A stretch of DNA of 36,335 nt from Candidatus Rokuibacteriota bacterium (GCA_003220315.1 QHSA01000089.1:1-36335); one strand, 5' to 3'. Numbered from the stretch's first letter, positions 26,084 to 33,364 are shown. A program made the numbers and translations. The notes: generated by a model from the letters alone, not told the origin.

Positions 26084-26536
26084 CTATCGGGGAGTAATCG
26101 AGATACGATCCTCGACGACGAAGTCCTGGCGGAGTCGAGACACTTCCGCACGTACGATCCCGAGCGCAACGTCTCTCTGCTCGGGTGCGGCCACGTGGCC
26201 GGCCACCTCAATCAGAGCCGGCGAGCCCCGCCAGAAGGGCACGTGAACGTTGAGGGTGAGATGGAGTTCAATCGGCGCCGCTTGGCGGCGCAAGGCACCA
26301 GTCACTGATGATTGGAGACGCATGGCCTCGGCGGCGCGCCTCTCTCGGAGATCGCCAACCGCGATGACGGCGATGAGAAGGCCCACGAGGCTTACCACTG
26401 CGATGACGGCGAAAGCGCCGGCCGAGTGAGATTCGGCGGGCACGTGCTGGGCCCAGGCCAGGCGATAGACCGTGAGGAACGCGAGGCCGAGGCCGGCACA
26501 GACCATGACGGGCACGACACGACCCTTCCGGATCAA
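26084..26536 (-). CDS. Two-TM membrane protein with BON-like C-terminal domain
   Basis: A 150-aa protein with hydrophobic segments at about 7-28 and 41-61, a basic linker, then about 60 residues (LHLTLNVHVPFW...ALIEVAGHVAAPEQRDVALGIVRAEVSRL...VEDRISI) shaped like a BON/OsmY domain: strand, GxV strand, helix, strand. The fit is by pattern only. The start is TTG 26536, preceded on this strand by AGGAG six bases away. It lies between two copies of the 75/76-aa paralog family, all on the minus strand, suggesting a functional cluster. Confidence 0.6.
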   Translation of the reverse strand: MIRKGRVVPVMVCAGLGLAFLTVYRLAWAQHVPAESHSAGAFAVIAVVSLVGLLIAVIAVGDLRERRAAEAMRLQSSVTGALRRQAAPIELHLTLNVHVPFWRGSPALIEVAGHVAAPEQRDVALGIVRAEVSRLRQDFVVEDRISITPR

Positions 26537-26595
26537 GCGCGTCTCCTGCAGCCGAGACGGTAGAGCGGCGTACGTGGCGCCAGAGGACGTACCGG

Positions 26596-26826
26596 CTAGC
26601 GCCTCACCACCGCCCAGCCGTAAGTCTGGAGATCTTTGGCGATGTCCCGTTGGCGCCGGTCCTCACGGCGCCTCTCGACCGCCCTTCGCTCACGGAGTGG
26701 AAACCGCCGACGCTCCTCTGCCCGACGGTCGAGGATCACATCCACGGTCTCGCTGGCGAAGACATGCTTCAGGTACGTGGTGCGTGACGGTTCGTTGCGG
26801 GAGACGATGACGAGCAGACGGGCCAT
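26596..26826 (-). CDS. Small conserved protein, paralog B of a 75/76-aa family
   Basis: A 76-aa protein: MARLLVIVSRNEPSRTTYLKHVF, VDVILDRRAEERR, charged RERRAVERRREDRRQR, and DIAKDLQTYGWAVVRR. It matches paralog A through both halves. The ATG at 26826 is preceded by GGAGGG six bases upstream on this strand, a strong ribosome binding site that settles the start, although the frame is open to 27102. Function unknown. Confidence 0.72.
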   Translation of the reverse strand: MARLLVIVSRNEPSRTTYLKHVFASETVDVILDRRAEERRRFPLRERRAVERRREDRRQRDIAKDLQTYGWAVVRR

Positions 26827-27224
26827 AGACTGCCCTCCGCGGGACTCGCCCCTTCCGATCCACATCGTCACCGCTGGCAAACCGGAGAGGCGCGACGCCG
26901 CCGGGCCGTGATTGCGCCGTGGATCGAGACCGCTTGGCGCACGATGGGATGCTAGGCGCGGCTTCATGCTTCCGGAAATTCGGGTAAAACCCGAAATACT
27001 ACACGGAAAAGTCTTGACGTGACCTTCAGCGGTCGCCGGACGAGCGAGGGGCGGCCCGGCGCGCGCGCCAGGCGCGCTGAGGAACTCACGCCACGGAGAC
27101 ATCCTCGCCCGGGAGCCGCTTCTCAGGCATCTTCCCTCTGCCGACCCCCTGAACCACCTGATGTCGAGTGTTTACCATCGAGCCTAGGCTGAACCATGGT
27201 CGCGGTGCGCTCGAGGAGTGCAGG
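26827..27224. other. Non-coding stretch with palindrome
   Basis: About 400 bases between divergent genes. It holds the 17-bp palindrome listed separately and a TTGACG at 27013. No supported gene is visible; open frames here lack start signals or similarity. Confidence 0.5.
26979..26995. promoter_or_regulatory. Short palindrome TTCGGGT-AAA-ACCCGAA
   Basis: A perfect 7-bp inverted repeat with a 3-base centre, in locally AT-richer DNA between the divergent paralog B and the 27225 gene. The size fits a regulator operator; no T-run follows. Confidence 0.4.
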
Positions 27225-27401
27225 ATGAACCGGCTCACGATTGAAGAGCGTCGTCGGATCTACCTGGCCCAGCAACGGACGCGCGAGACACTGCGAGCCC
27301 GACCCCATTCCGAAACTGTCGGGGCCTTCGCCCCGCCCTCGGACCGGGGAAGGCTCAGGTGGAGGCCCTGCTGCTCACGCTGTAACGCCGGGACGAGATG
27401 A
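27225..27401 (+). CDS. Small protein with conserved-looking N-terminus, possibly frameshifted
   Basis: A 58-aa frame MNRLTIEERRRIYLAQQRTRE..., with GAGGAG at good distance before ATG 27225. The first 25 residues look like a genuine charged helix. The second half (SDRGRLRWRPCCSRCNAGTR) is out of character and may follow a frameshift. It ends 7 bases before the DksA-like ATG, so it may be a leader gene in that operon. Function unknown. Confidence 0.45.
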   Translation: MNRLTIEERRRIYLAQQRTRETLRARPHSETVGAFAPPSDRGRLRWRPCCSRCNAGTR

Positions 27402-27408
27402 GGATGTT

Positions 27409-27879
27409 ATGGGGAGGACATGTTCGCTTGATCGCCAGATCGTAAGGGCGTTCCAAGCCCTTCTCCTGGAGAGGCGCGCCAAGCTCCGGGAGTCAGTCCG
27501 CGCGAGGATGGCGGAGCGCAGGGCGGGCGAGCCCCGCCGGAGCCCGGAGGACGCGACTAACGCGGTCGAGTCGCTTGGTGAAGAACTCGAGGTGGCCATG
27601 CTCGACCGCGAGAGCCGCGAGGCCGCGCAGATCGACGCTGCGCTCGAGCGTCTGGCCCGAGACGAGTACGGGATCTGCCGCAGCTGCGGCACGGTCATCG
27701 GGCTCGGGCGGCTCAAGGCGCTGCCATTCGCCCAGTGCTGCACCGCGTGTCAGGCAGGAGTGGAGGCGCGCGAGCGCGGAGTCGGCGCCGAATGGCGGTC
27801 CCGCTCCATCCGTCCAGAACCCCGAGCGCCCCGGCCGGCCTTCGCGGTTAGCCGAGGAGGGCCGTGGCGGGAGACTTGA
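27409..27879 (+). CDS. DksA/TraR-type zinc-finger protein
   Basis: A 156-aa protein with an N-terminal coiled-coil-like helical part (about 10-85) and a DksA/TraR C4 zinc finger: C90xxC93 (YGICRSCG) and C111xxC114 (CCTACQ), 17 residues between the pairs. The C-terminal 40 residues are Arg/Pro-rich and unusual. DksA proteins bind the RNA polymerase secondary channel and work with ppGpp; whether this one does is inferred. The coiled-coil tip acidic pair of true DksA is not obvious. ATG 27409 has a GATGAGG-type ribosome binding site. Confidence 0.78.
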   Translation: MGRTCSLDRQIVRAFQALLLERRAKLRESVRARMAERRAGEPRRSPEDATNAVESLGEELEVAMLDRESREAAQIDAALERLARDEYGICRSCGTVIGLGRLKALPFAQCCTACQAGVEARERGVGAEWRSRSIRPEPRAPRPAFAVSRGGPWRET

Positions 27880-28142
27880 CGTCTGTGGGGACCCGGGGGT
27901 CGCATCAGATTGTGCTCGCCTCCTCAGCGAACCCGAGGCCGATTGGGACGGTCCGACGCACGACGACGAGCCAGAAGCGGATGTGGATCAACCGGTCCAC
28001 GACTGGCCCGATGACCCCGTGGTGGTGCGTCCTGCTCCACCGACGGCTGTGGGAGGACGAGCAGGTCTTTGAGAAGCCCGACTACACGTTCATGCGGAGC
28101 ACGTCGAGCTGGTGTCCGAAGTGCGAAGAGCGGAGGATGTGA
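27864..28142 (+). CDS. Hypothetical small protein with possible zinc ribbon
   Basis: A 92-aa frame overlapping the DksA-like gene by 16 bases, GTG start after GAGGAGG. The first 40 residues look random; the rest (MTPWWCVLLHRRLWEDEQVF...WCPKCEERRM) has CxxxH and CxxC pairs about 30 residues apart, as in a small metal-binding ribbon. The true start could be ATG 27981. I recognise no family. Confidence 0.3.
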   Translation: MAGDLTSVGTRGSHQIVLASSANPRPIGTVRRTTTSQKRMWINRSTTGPMTPWWCVLLHRRLWEDEQVFEKPDYTFMRSTSSWCPKCEERRM

Positions 28143-28222
28143 TGGTCTGGATGATCGAGAACCTCGTCGCCCCCGCGCATACACCGTGGGGGATGCCTGG
28201 AGAGGTGATCCCCGCCGGGCGG

Positions 28223-28430
28223 CTACTCCACGCGCCGCTTCACACGCTCCTGGCGTGGTCCTGGGGGTTCATCCCGGTCGAAGCCTCGGAACGCTTCGGG
28301 GGCGACCAGCTCGCCGCGCTGGACGACCAGGGTTCGTTCGTACAGGGCGCCGCCTGGCTGCCGGTACGCCCCGAGGCGCTCGGCTTGAAGGTCGACGATC
28401 AACGCCTCCGCGATGCTCGCCTCAGGAGGG
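28223..28430 (-). pseudogene. Uma2-family endonuclease, C-terminal remnant
   Basis: On the minus strand the frame reads EASIAEALIVDLQAERLGAY, RQPGGALYERTLVVQRG and ELVAPEAF, the closing strands of Uma2 (DUF820) nucleases. The rest of the enzyme (about 120 residues) is missing upstream, and after APEAF the sequence leaves the family pattern. It is a decayed fragment with no good start. Confidence 0.6.
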
Positions 28431-28509
28431 AGGCAGAGAACGCGGGCTGATCCTCTTCGTCAACCGATCTGGACCATCTGAACCACGAGCGGTCAGAGTG
28501 CGACTCGCC

Positions 28510-28620
28510 GCGGACTCCGTCGTTCTCCTCATCGAACTTGGCGGTGATCGCCGCGACGATGGTGATCGGGCTCGAGCGGTTCGCTAAATCGTTTTGAAGA
28601 ATCAACGCTGGGCGTAGTGA
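28510..28620 (-). pseudogene. MazF/PemK-type toxin remnant
   Basis: The minus frame reads SLRPALILQNDLANR, SSPITIVAAITAKFDEEN, matching the core of MazF/PemK endoribonucleases (RPALILQND...SPITIVAAIT). The N-terminal strand before RPAL and the C-terminal third are absent, and no antitoxin gene is adjacent. It is a toxin-antitoxin relic. Confidence 0.6.
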
Positions 28621-28669
28621 GAACCAATCGGCGACGAGCTGCAGGTCGCGCTCGGCCCGGCGCGCCGCG

Positions 28670-28768
28670 CTCCGCTACGCCCCCCTGAGTCCCGACCGCC
28701 TGCGCGCCGCCGTCGCCGGTCTCGAAGGGTTCAGCACAAAATCAGCACAACGCGGTAGAATCCACTAG
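28670..28768 (+). pseudogene. Tyrosine integrase, C-terminal tail remnant
   Basis: The frame reads LRYAPLSPDRLRAAVAGLEG then FSTKSAQRGRIH and stop. LRYA.LSP..LR.AV is the region containing the catalytic tyrosine in phage-type integrases. Nothing recognisable precedes it. It ends 21 bases before tRNA-Arg(CCT), a usual target of such integrases. Confidence 0.55.
28756..28761 (+). promoter_or_regulatory. Possible -10 box of tRNA-Arg
   Basis: TAGAAT lies 28 bases before the tRNA and just inside the integrase remnant. No good -35 box stands at the right distance. Confidence 0.3.
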
Positions 28769-28789
28769 GCGTGTCTCGTAAGTCCGCGT

Positions 28790-28866
28790 GCCCCCGTAGC
28801 TCAGGTGGATAGAGCAGCAGTTTCCTAAACTGCGTGCCGGGTGTTCGAGTCACCCCGGGGGCACCA
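28790..28866 (+). tRNA. tRNA-Arg (CCT anticodon)
   Basis: A 77-nt cloverleaf with acceptor GCCCCCG/CGGGGGC, encoded ACCA, anticodon stem GCAGT/ACTGC with loop TTCCTAA (anticodon CCT), and T-arm with TTCGAGT. It stands at the border between ordered genes and decayed accessory DNA. Confidence 0.96.
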
Positions 28867-29261
28867 CTCTCACGCGTAGTTGGCGATCATTCGCCGGAGC
28901 TGCGGCGCTCCTGCGGCGGTACTTGCTTGACACTCCCTGCGGATCGGGCATCAATTGAGAGGAGCGGTAAGTCCGTTGCAGCTTCCTCCGGTGTTCCCAT
29001 CCGTAGGTTGGCCAAGCCGGAGGGTGCTAAACCTGCACGGCACGCTCATTCCTTTTTCCCGTCCCACGGATAGCGGCCGTCGTATCGGACCTCTGACCGG
29101 GCCCCTGCGTAGGTGGCGTACAGCCCGTCATCCAGCCCGTGGTCCGATATCAGTTGGACGGGGGGTGGCGTTGCCACCCCCCTCGACTCTCCGTGAACTC
29201 TTCGTGTTTCTGATCCAGGTCGTTACCCCAAATCGTGACGATGGATAGCCGCCGGAACCGG
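28867..29261. other. Stretch without a supported gene, after tRNA-Arg
   Basis: About 395 bases. On the minus strand one frame reads QLISDHGLDDGLYATYAG, ARSEVRYDGRYPWDGKKE and stop at 29052, which looks like a real protein C-terminus, but I do not recognise it and it has no start. A strong hairpin is listed separately. Confidence 0.4.
29160..29182. terminator. G/C hairpin downstream of the ArsI gene
   Basis: GGGGGGTGGC-GTT-GCCACCCCCC, a perfect 10-bp stem with a 3-base loop. It lies about 80 bases past the minus-strand ArsI stop, where a terminator is expected, but lacks a T-run on that side. Confidence 0.45.
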
Positions 29262-29705
29262 TCAGGACGTGCAGCAGGCGCTGCCCTTGGCCAGTTGGAG
29301 CCCTTCGAACGGCTGCGACAGACCGCCCTCGTCCTCGAGGTCGTAGTTGAGGTGGTAGACCTCCCACTCCACGCCGTCCGGATCCTGCACCCAGAACTTA
29401 TCTTGGTTGGCGTGGCAGCAGTTGACACCCATCTCCTCGCGCACGGCTACGCCCGCCGCTTTCACACGCTGAAGCTGAACCATCACAGTCTCCGGCGCGT
29501 CCACCTGGATGCCCATGTGATCAACCGTCCCCTCTCCACCGGCGCGGCCTTGAGACAGCCCGAGATTCACGGACGCCCAGTCCGGCAGGAACTTGACGTA
29601 GCCGGGTTTCATCTTCACCGGGGCGCCGCCGAAGAACCGCTCGTAAAACTCACGACTCTTGGTCAGATCCGAGACCTGCATGTGGACATGGACCTTCGAG
29701 CCCAT
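29262..29705 (-). CDS. arsI: ArsI/CadI-family VOC dioxygenase (organoarsenical or cadmium resistance)
   Basis: A 147-aa vicinal-oxygen-chelate protein. It starts MGSKVHVHMQVSDL and contains HMGIQVD (H63), VNCCHANQDKFWVQDPDG and EWEVYHLN (E115). The vicinal cysteines C96-C97 and the H/H/E set sit at almost the same positions as in the studied ArsI C-As lyase of Thermomonospora, which cleaves methyl from trivalent methylarsenicals; CadI is the related cadmium-induced branch. A further CC near the C-terminus (GSACCTS) is common in this family. It follows an ArsR regulator by 10 bases on the same strand. Confidence 0.85.
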   Translation of the reverse strand: MGSKVHVHMQVSDLTKSREFYERFFGGAPVKMKPGYVKFLPDWASVNLGLSQGRAGGEGTVDHMGIQVDAPETVMVQLQRVKAAGVAVREEMGVNCCHANQDKFWVQDPDGVEWEVYHLNYDLEDEGGLSQPFEGLQLAKGSACCTS

Positions 29706-29715
29706 AGACTCCTCC

Positions 29716-30183
29716 TCAGCAGCACGCGGTGAGCAGGCGCACCAACGCGGTCACCGTTTCGCGCTGCACCGAATAGTAGATGTACCGCTCGTGCCTGCGG
29801 CTCTCGACGAGACCCGCGCGTCGCAGCACGTCAAGATGGTGCGAGAGCGTCGGGCCTGGCACTTCCACCGCTTCCTGGATCTCGCTCACTGAGACTTCAC
29901 GTTTGGCTCGGGCGAGAAAGAAGAAGACCTGCAGCCGAGTCAAATGGGCGAGAGCGTTGAGGGCTTCGACATGGCTCTCGTTGGCCTCTAGCTTGGCGAG
30001 TGGGAGCGTGGGAGCGCCGTCCTCACAAGCATCGTCGCGTTCCCGCTCTTCTGGGCGCTTGAGACGTCGCTGGTCGGATGGGTCGCCGGTCTCCGCTGGG
30101 CGCTCGCCTTCTTCCTCTCGCTCCCGCTCGGGGGTCTGATCGCCTATCGGTATCTGGTCGGCACGGGGCGCTTGCGCCACCAA
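29716..30183 (-). CDS. arsR: ArsR-family metalloregulator with chimeric N-terminal extension
   Basis: The core (about residues 65-155, from 29994 down) is an ArsR/SmtB winged helix: ESHVEALNALAHLTRLQVFFFL, EIQEAVEVPGPTLSHHLDVLRRAGLV, SRRHERYIYYSV, ending TACC. It lacks the usual CVC in the DNA-helix; the terminal CC pair may bind metal(loid). The only in-frame starts are TTG/GTG at 30183/30180, giving about 64 extra Glu/Arg-rich residues that are the antisense of an acyltransferase tail. Its own start was therefore probably lost at a junction near 29990. It likely controls arsI. Confidence 0.75.
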   Translation of the reverse strand: MVAQAPRADQIPIGDQTPEREREEEGERPAETGDPSDQRRLKRPEERERDDACEDGAPTLPLAKLEANESHVEALNALAHLTRLQVFFFLARAKREVSVSEIQEAVEVPGPTLSHHLDVLRRAGLVESRRHERYIYYSVQRETVTALVRLLTACC

Positions 30184-30324
30184 CTCAGGTTTGGCGCGCT
30201 CCTCCTCACGCGCGCTCAGGAAGCGAGGCGCCTTCTCGCTGAACGCCGCGAGATCGTCGAGGAACTCGAGCGCGCCAAGCGCGACTACCTGGGGAGGCGC
30301 GAAAGGACCGAGCGTTTGAAGTAG
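29992..30324 (+). pseudogene. Lysophospholipid acyltransferase, C-terminal tail remnant
   Basis: About 110 codons without any early start: WERGSAVLTSIVAFPLFWALE, TSLVGWVAGLRWALAFFLSLPL, GGLIAYRYL, then a charged helix LLAERREIVEELERAKRDYL and stop. Two membrane segments plus a charged tail fit the C-terminus of large glycerol-3-phosphate-type acyltransferases. The catalytic NHxxxxD half is missing: an in-frame TAG at 29989 and the ArsR gene lie where it should be. Family assignment is from memory of the pattern. Confidence 0.5.
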
Positions 30325-30337
30325 ACGCTGGCTGCCG

Positions 30338-30547
30338 TCAAATCATGCCGAAATGCCGAAGCGCCTCCTCGATCGCCTCACGCTTTTCGGGCGGGCATGG
30401 CTCGATATCACGATTCCGACGGGCTCGGTTCGCCCCACGCAGCGTCGGTATGCCGTGAATCTCCTTGACATGAGCGATCCACCCCGTTTTCGGGATGAAG
30501 CCGTGGTGATGCTGCACGAACTTCTGAATCTCGGCGTCCGTGGCCAT
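30338..30547 (-). CDS. Conserved 69-aa hypothetical protein
   Basis: MATDAEIQKFVQHHHGFIPK, TGWIAHVKEIHGIPTLRGAN and EPCPPEKREAIEEALRHFGMI. The ending PCPPEKREAI..A..HFGMI looks strongly conserved and I believe similar small proteins occur in other soil bacteria, without known function. ATG 30547 is set by GGAGG seven bases upstream; longer frames upstream are antisense to mgtA. It is on the same strand as, and 68 bases past, the Mg2+ ATPase. Confidence 0.72.
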   Translation of the reverse strand: MATDAEIQKFVQHHHGFIPKTGWIAHVKEIHGIPTLRGANRARRNRDIEPCPPEKREAIEEALRHFGMI

Positions 30548-30615
30548 TTCATGCCCTCCACGATCGTACCTTCCTGCCTGAGAGGACCTATGATGCTGGC
30601 GTGACTGATTTCGCC

Positions 30616-33141
30616 TCAAGTGTTGCGGGGGCCCGTCCCGAGCAGTTTGCGCATCAGTCGCCGTTTGACCATCTCGACGAGGACGAGATAGGTCATGGTG
30701 ACTCCGCCGAGAAACACGAAGTACGCGCCCGGGAGTGGCACGAAGCCGAGCGTAGCGGCCAGCGGGGTGAAGGGCAAGATCACGCCGATCAGCACCACGA
30801 GCACCGTGGTCACCGCCAGCGGGAGGCTCGGCCGACTGCGCAAGGGATTGGCGGCGGTCCGGATGACGAAGAGCACGAGCGTCTGGGTCGCGAGCGACTC
30901 GACGAACCAACCTGTCTGGAACAGCGCTTCGGAGGCGCGAAAGACCCACAGCAGCACCCCAAACGTGAGGAAGTCGTAGATCGAGCTGATGGGCCCGATC
31001 ACCACCATGAACCTCTGGATGATCCCGATGTCCCACCGCTGCGGGGTCCGGATGAATTCTTCGTCGACATTGTCGGTGGGGATCGTGACCTGGGCGAGAT
31101 CGTAGAGGAAGTTGTTGAGCAGGATCTGGGTCGGCAGCATCGGCAGGAAGGGCAGGAAGAGGAACGCGCCCGCCATGCTGAACATGTTGCCGAAGTTCGA
31201 GCTGGTCCCCATCAGCAGGTACTTCATCACGTTGCCGAAGGCCCGGCGGCCCTCGAGAATTCCGGCGTGGAGGACGTCCAGGTCGCGTTCAAGCAGGATG
31301 ATGTCGGCAGCGTCCTTGGCGACGTCGACGGCGGTCGCGACGGACACGCCGACGTCCGCCGTGTGGATGGAAGGCGCGTCGTTGATGCCGTCGCCCAGGA
31401 AGCCGACGACGTGGTTGCGACTCTTGAGCGCGAGGATGATGCGGTTTTTCTGCGCGGGGGAGACGCGGGCGAAGACGGTCGTTTGCTCAGCTACCGCGGC
31501 GAGAGCGCTGTCGGTCATGCGCTCGATCTGGTCGCCACCGACGATGCGGGCACTGTCGAGGCCGACCTGACCGCAGACGTGTTGGGCGACAAGCTCGTTG
31601 TCGCCGGTGAGGATCTTCACCACGACGCCGTCGCGGCGGAGCGCGCGGAGCGTCTCGGCGACGCCTTTCATCGGCGGATCGAAGAAGGTCACGAAACCGG
31701 CGAGCACGAGCTCACGCTCGCCGCGAGCAGAATACGCGGCCTGGAGCGGCGCCACCGCGTAGGCGACGGCCAAGACCCGTGATCCTTGAGCGCTCAGCTC
31801 GCGGTACGTTGTTTCGCAGCGCCCCCGCATCGCCTCATCGAGCGGGGTCCGGCGGTCGTCGATCTCGTATTCCGTGCAGCAGGCGATGACGCCCTCCGGA
31901 GCCCCCTTCGTGATCATCAGGCGCCCGCCGCTGTTTTCGACGACGACGGAGAGGCGTCGGCGCTGGAAGTCGAACGGGATCTCGTCGATCTTGCGGTAAC
32001 CGTTGCTAGCGACCCCGCCGCGCTTGAGAATCGCCTCGTCCAGCGGACTCTTGATGCCAGTCTGGTGCGCGCTGTTGATGTAGGCGAGGGTGAGCGGTCG
32101 CTCCGATACCTGCCCGAACGGGTCGAGGTGCCGGTCAAGCACCATGTCTCCGCTCGTGAGCGTTCCGGTCTTGTCGCTGCAGAGGACGTCCATGCTGCCG
32201 AAGTTCTCGATCGCCTCGAGATGTTTGACGATCACCTTCTGGCGCGCCATGTGCGCGGCCCCGCGAGAGAGGGTGACGGCGCTGATCATGGGCAGGAATT
32301 CAGGCGTCAGGCCCACCGCGAGCGCGACCGCGAAGAGCAAGGACTCGAGAAACGCGTGGTGCAGGAGCGCGCCGGCTAGGAGCACGAAGAGAACGAGGAA
32401 GAACACCGTGCGCATGATGAGGAGCGCGAACTGCCGGGTGCCGCGCTCGAACTCCGTCTCGGGCGGGCGGGTCGACAGGCGCGCGGCAATGTCGCCGAAC
32501 GCAGTCGCCGGCCCAGTCGCGACGACCAGCGCCGTCGCCGTACCGCTCACGACCGACGTGCCGAGGAAAACGACGTTGCGTGCATCCGCCGGCTGACGCG
32601 GCGCGATGTCGAGATCGCCCGCGTCCTTCTCGGCCGGCATCGACTCGCCCGTGAGTGCTGCCTGCTGGACGTGGAGGTCTCGCGCCTCGAAGAGGCGCGC
32701 GTCGGCAGGAACGCGATCGCCGGCCGCGAGTCGGACGATGTCACCGGGGACCAGGTCGCGCCGTCGAATCTCGGTCCAGGTGCCATCGCGCAGGGCGGTC
32801 GCCGTCGGCGCCACGGCGTCGCGCAGTCGCTCGGCGACGCGATGGGAGCGATAGGTCTGCACGAAGTTGAGTACCACACTCAGTGCCACCATGAGAACGA
32901 TGATGGAGGCGTTGACCCGCTCGCCGAGGATCGCGGAGGCGGCGCTCGCGATCAGCAGAATGATGACCAGCGGATTCGCCAGGAGCAGGAGGATCTGAAG
33001 GAGACCGGCCGTGCGCGGCGCCCGCGCGGGCTCGTTCGGGCCGACCTCGCCGAGCCTCCGGCGCGCGTCGTCGGTAGTCAAGCCTCCGCGTGATGCGTGG
33101 AGCTCCGCGAGGAGCGTGTCGAGGGCGTGTGGCGCCGTCAC
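30616..33141 (-). CDS. mgtA: Magnesium-translocating P-type ATPase (MgtA-like, type IIIB)
   Basis: An 841-aa P-type ATPase from GTG 33141 (AGGAG upstream); ATG 33198 (860 aa) is the alternative. Motifs: N-terminal GLTTDDARRRLGEVGPNEP, LTGESMPAEK (actuator), PEFLP in the fourth helix, CSDKTGTLT with phosphorylated D323, TKGAPEGV, TGDNELVA and GDGINDAPS. The C-terminal membrane domain has NFGNMFSMAGA and LLNNFLYDLAQVTIPTDNVD, the hallmark of MgtA/MgtB. It imports Mg2+ at the inner membrane. It lies in a decayed accessory region, so horizontal gain is possible. Confidence 0.93.
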   Translation of the reverse strand: MTAPHALDTLLAELHASRGGLTTDDARRRLGEVGPNEPARAPRTAGLLQILLLLANPLVIILLIASAASAILGERVNASIIVLMVALSVVLNFVQTYRSHRVAERLRDAVAPTATALRDGTWTEIRRRDLVPGDIVRLAAGDRVPADARLFEARDLHVQQAALTGESMPAEKDAGDLDIAPRQPADARNVVFLGTSVVSGTATALVVATGPATAFGDIAARLSTRPPETEFERGTRQFALLIMRTVFFLVLFVLLAGALLHHAFLESLLFAVALAVGLTPEFLPMISAVTLSRGAAHMARQKVIVKHLEAIENFGSMDVLCSDKTGTLTSGDMVLDRHLDPFGQVSERPLTLAYINSAHQTGIKSPLDEAILKRGGVASNGYRKIDEIPFDFQRRRLSVVVENSGGRLMITKGAPEGVIACCTEYEIDDRRTPLDEAMRGRCETTYRELSAQGSRVLAVAYAVAPLQAAYSARGERELVLAGFVTFFDPPMKGVAETLRALRRDGVVVKILTGDNELVAQHVCGQVGLDSARIVGGDQIERMTDSALAAVAEQTTVFARVSPAQKNRIILALKSRNHVVGFLGDGINDAPSIHTADVGVSVATAVDVAKDAADIILLERDLDVLHAGILEGRRAFGNVMKYLLMGTSSNFGNMFSMAGAFLFLPFLPMLPTQILLNNFLYDLAQVTIPTDNVDEEFIRTPQRWDIGIIQRFMVVIGPISSIYDFLTFGVLLWVFRASEALFQTGWFVESLATQTLVLFVIRTAANPLRSRPSLPLAVTTVLVVLIGVILPFTPLAATLGFVPLPGAYFVFLGGVTMTYLVLVEMVKRRLMRKLLGTGPRNT

Positions 33142-33220
33142 GGCGAACGGCGCTCCTGCACTGTCATCACTCCAATGTCCAGTCGCGCACCTCCACATGT
33201 CGTAGCGGTGTCTGGCGATG

Positions 33221-33364
33221 TTACTCCTTGTGCTTGATGAGCGCGCCGAGGAGCATCTGCGTGACGTACGCCATCCACACGCCAAGACCGGGCACGCGGT
33301 CGATCACGTCGCCGGCTTGGTTCCGTTTGAGCGGGTTCGTCAGGACCCAAGCGGAAATCGACAA
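33221..33364 (-). CDS. Possible 47-aa small ORF upstream of mgtA
   Basis: TTG start after GAGGG; reads MSISAWVLTNPLKRNQAGDV, IDRVPGLGVWMAYVTQMLLG, ALIKHKE. The amphipathic WMAYVTQMLLGALIKHK end looks protein-like. It ends 80 bases before the mgtA GTG on the same strand. It could be a leader peptide or small membrane partner, or the tail of a lost gene. Confidence 0.35.
   Translation of the reverse strand: MSISAWVLTNPLKRNQAGDVIDRVPGLGVWMAYVTQMLLGALIKHKE

Noticed and set aside
26979-26995. Intrinsic terminator
   Set aside because: The stem is only 7 bp and neither side is followed by a T-run; an operator fits better.
28112-28450. Plus-strand 112-aa hypothetical frame
   Set aside because: The minus strand of the same bases reads as the Uma2 C-terminus, a better explanation.
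30601-31782. 393-codon plus-strand frame antisense to mgtA
   Set aside because: Opposite strand carries the complete ATPase C-terminal half; the plus frame has Asp/Glu/Arg-rich shadow composition.
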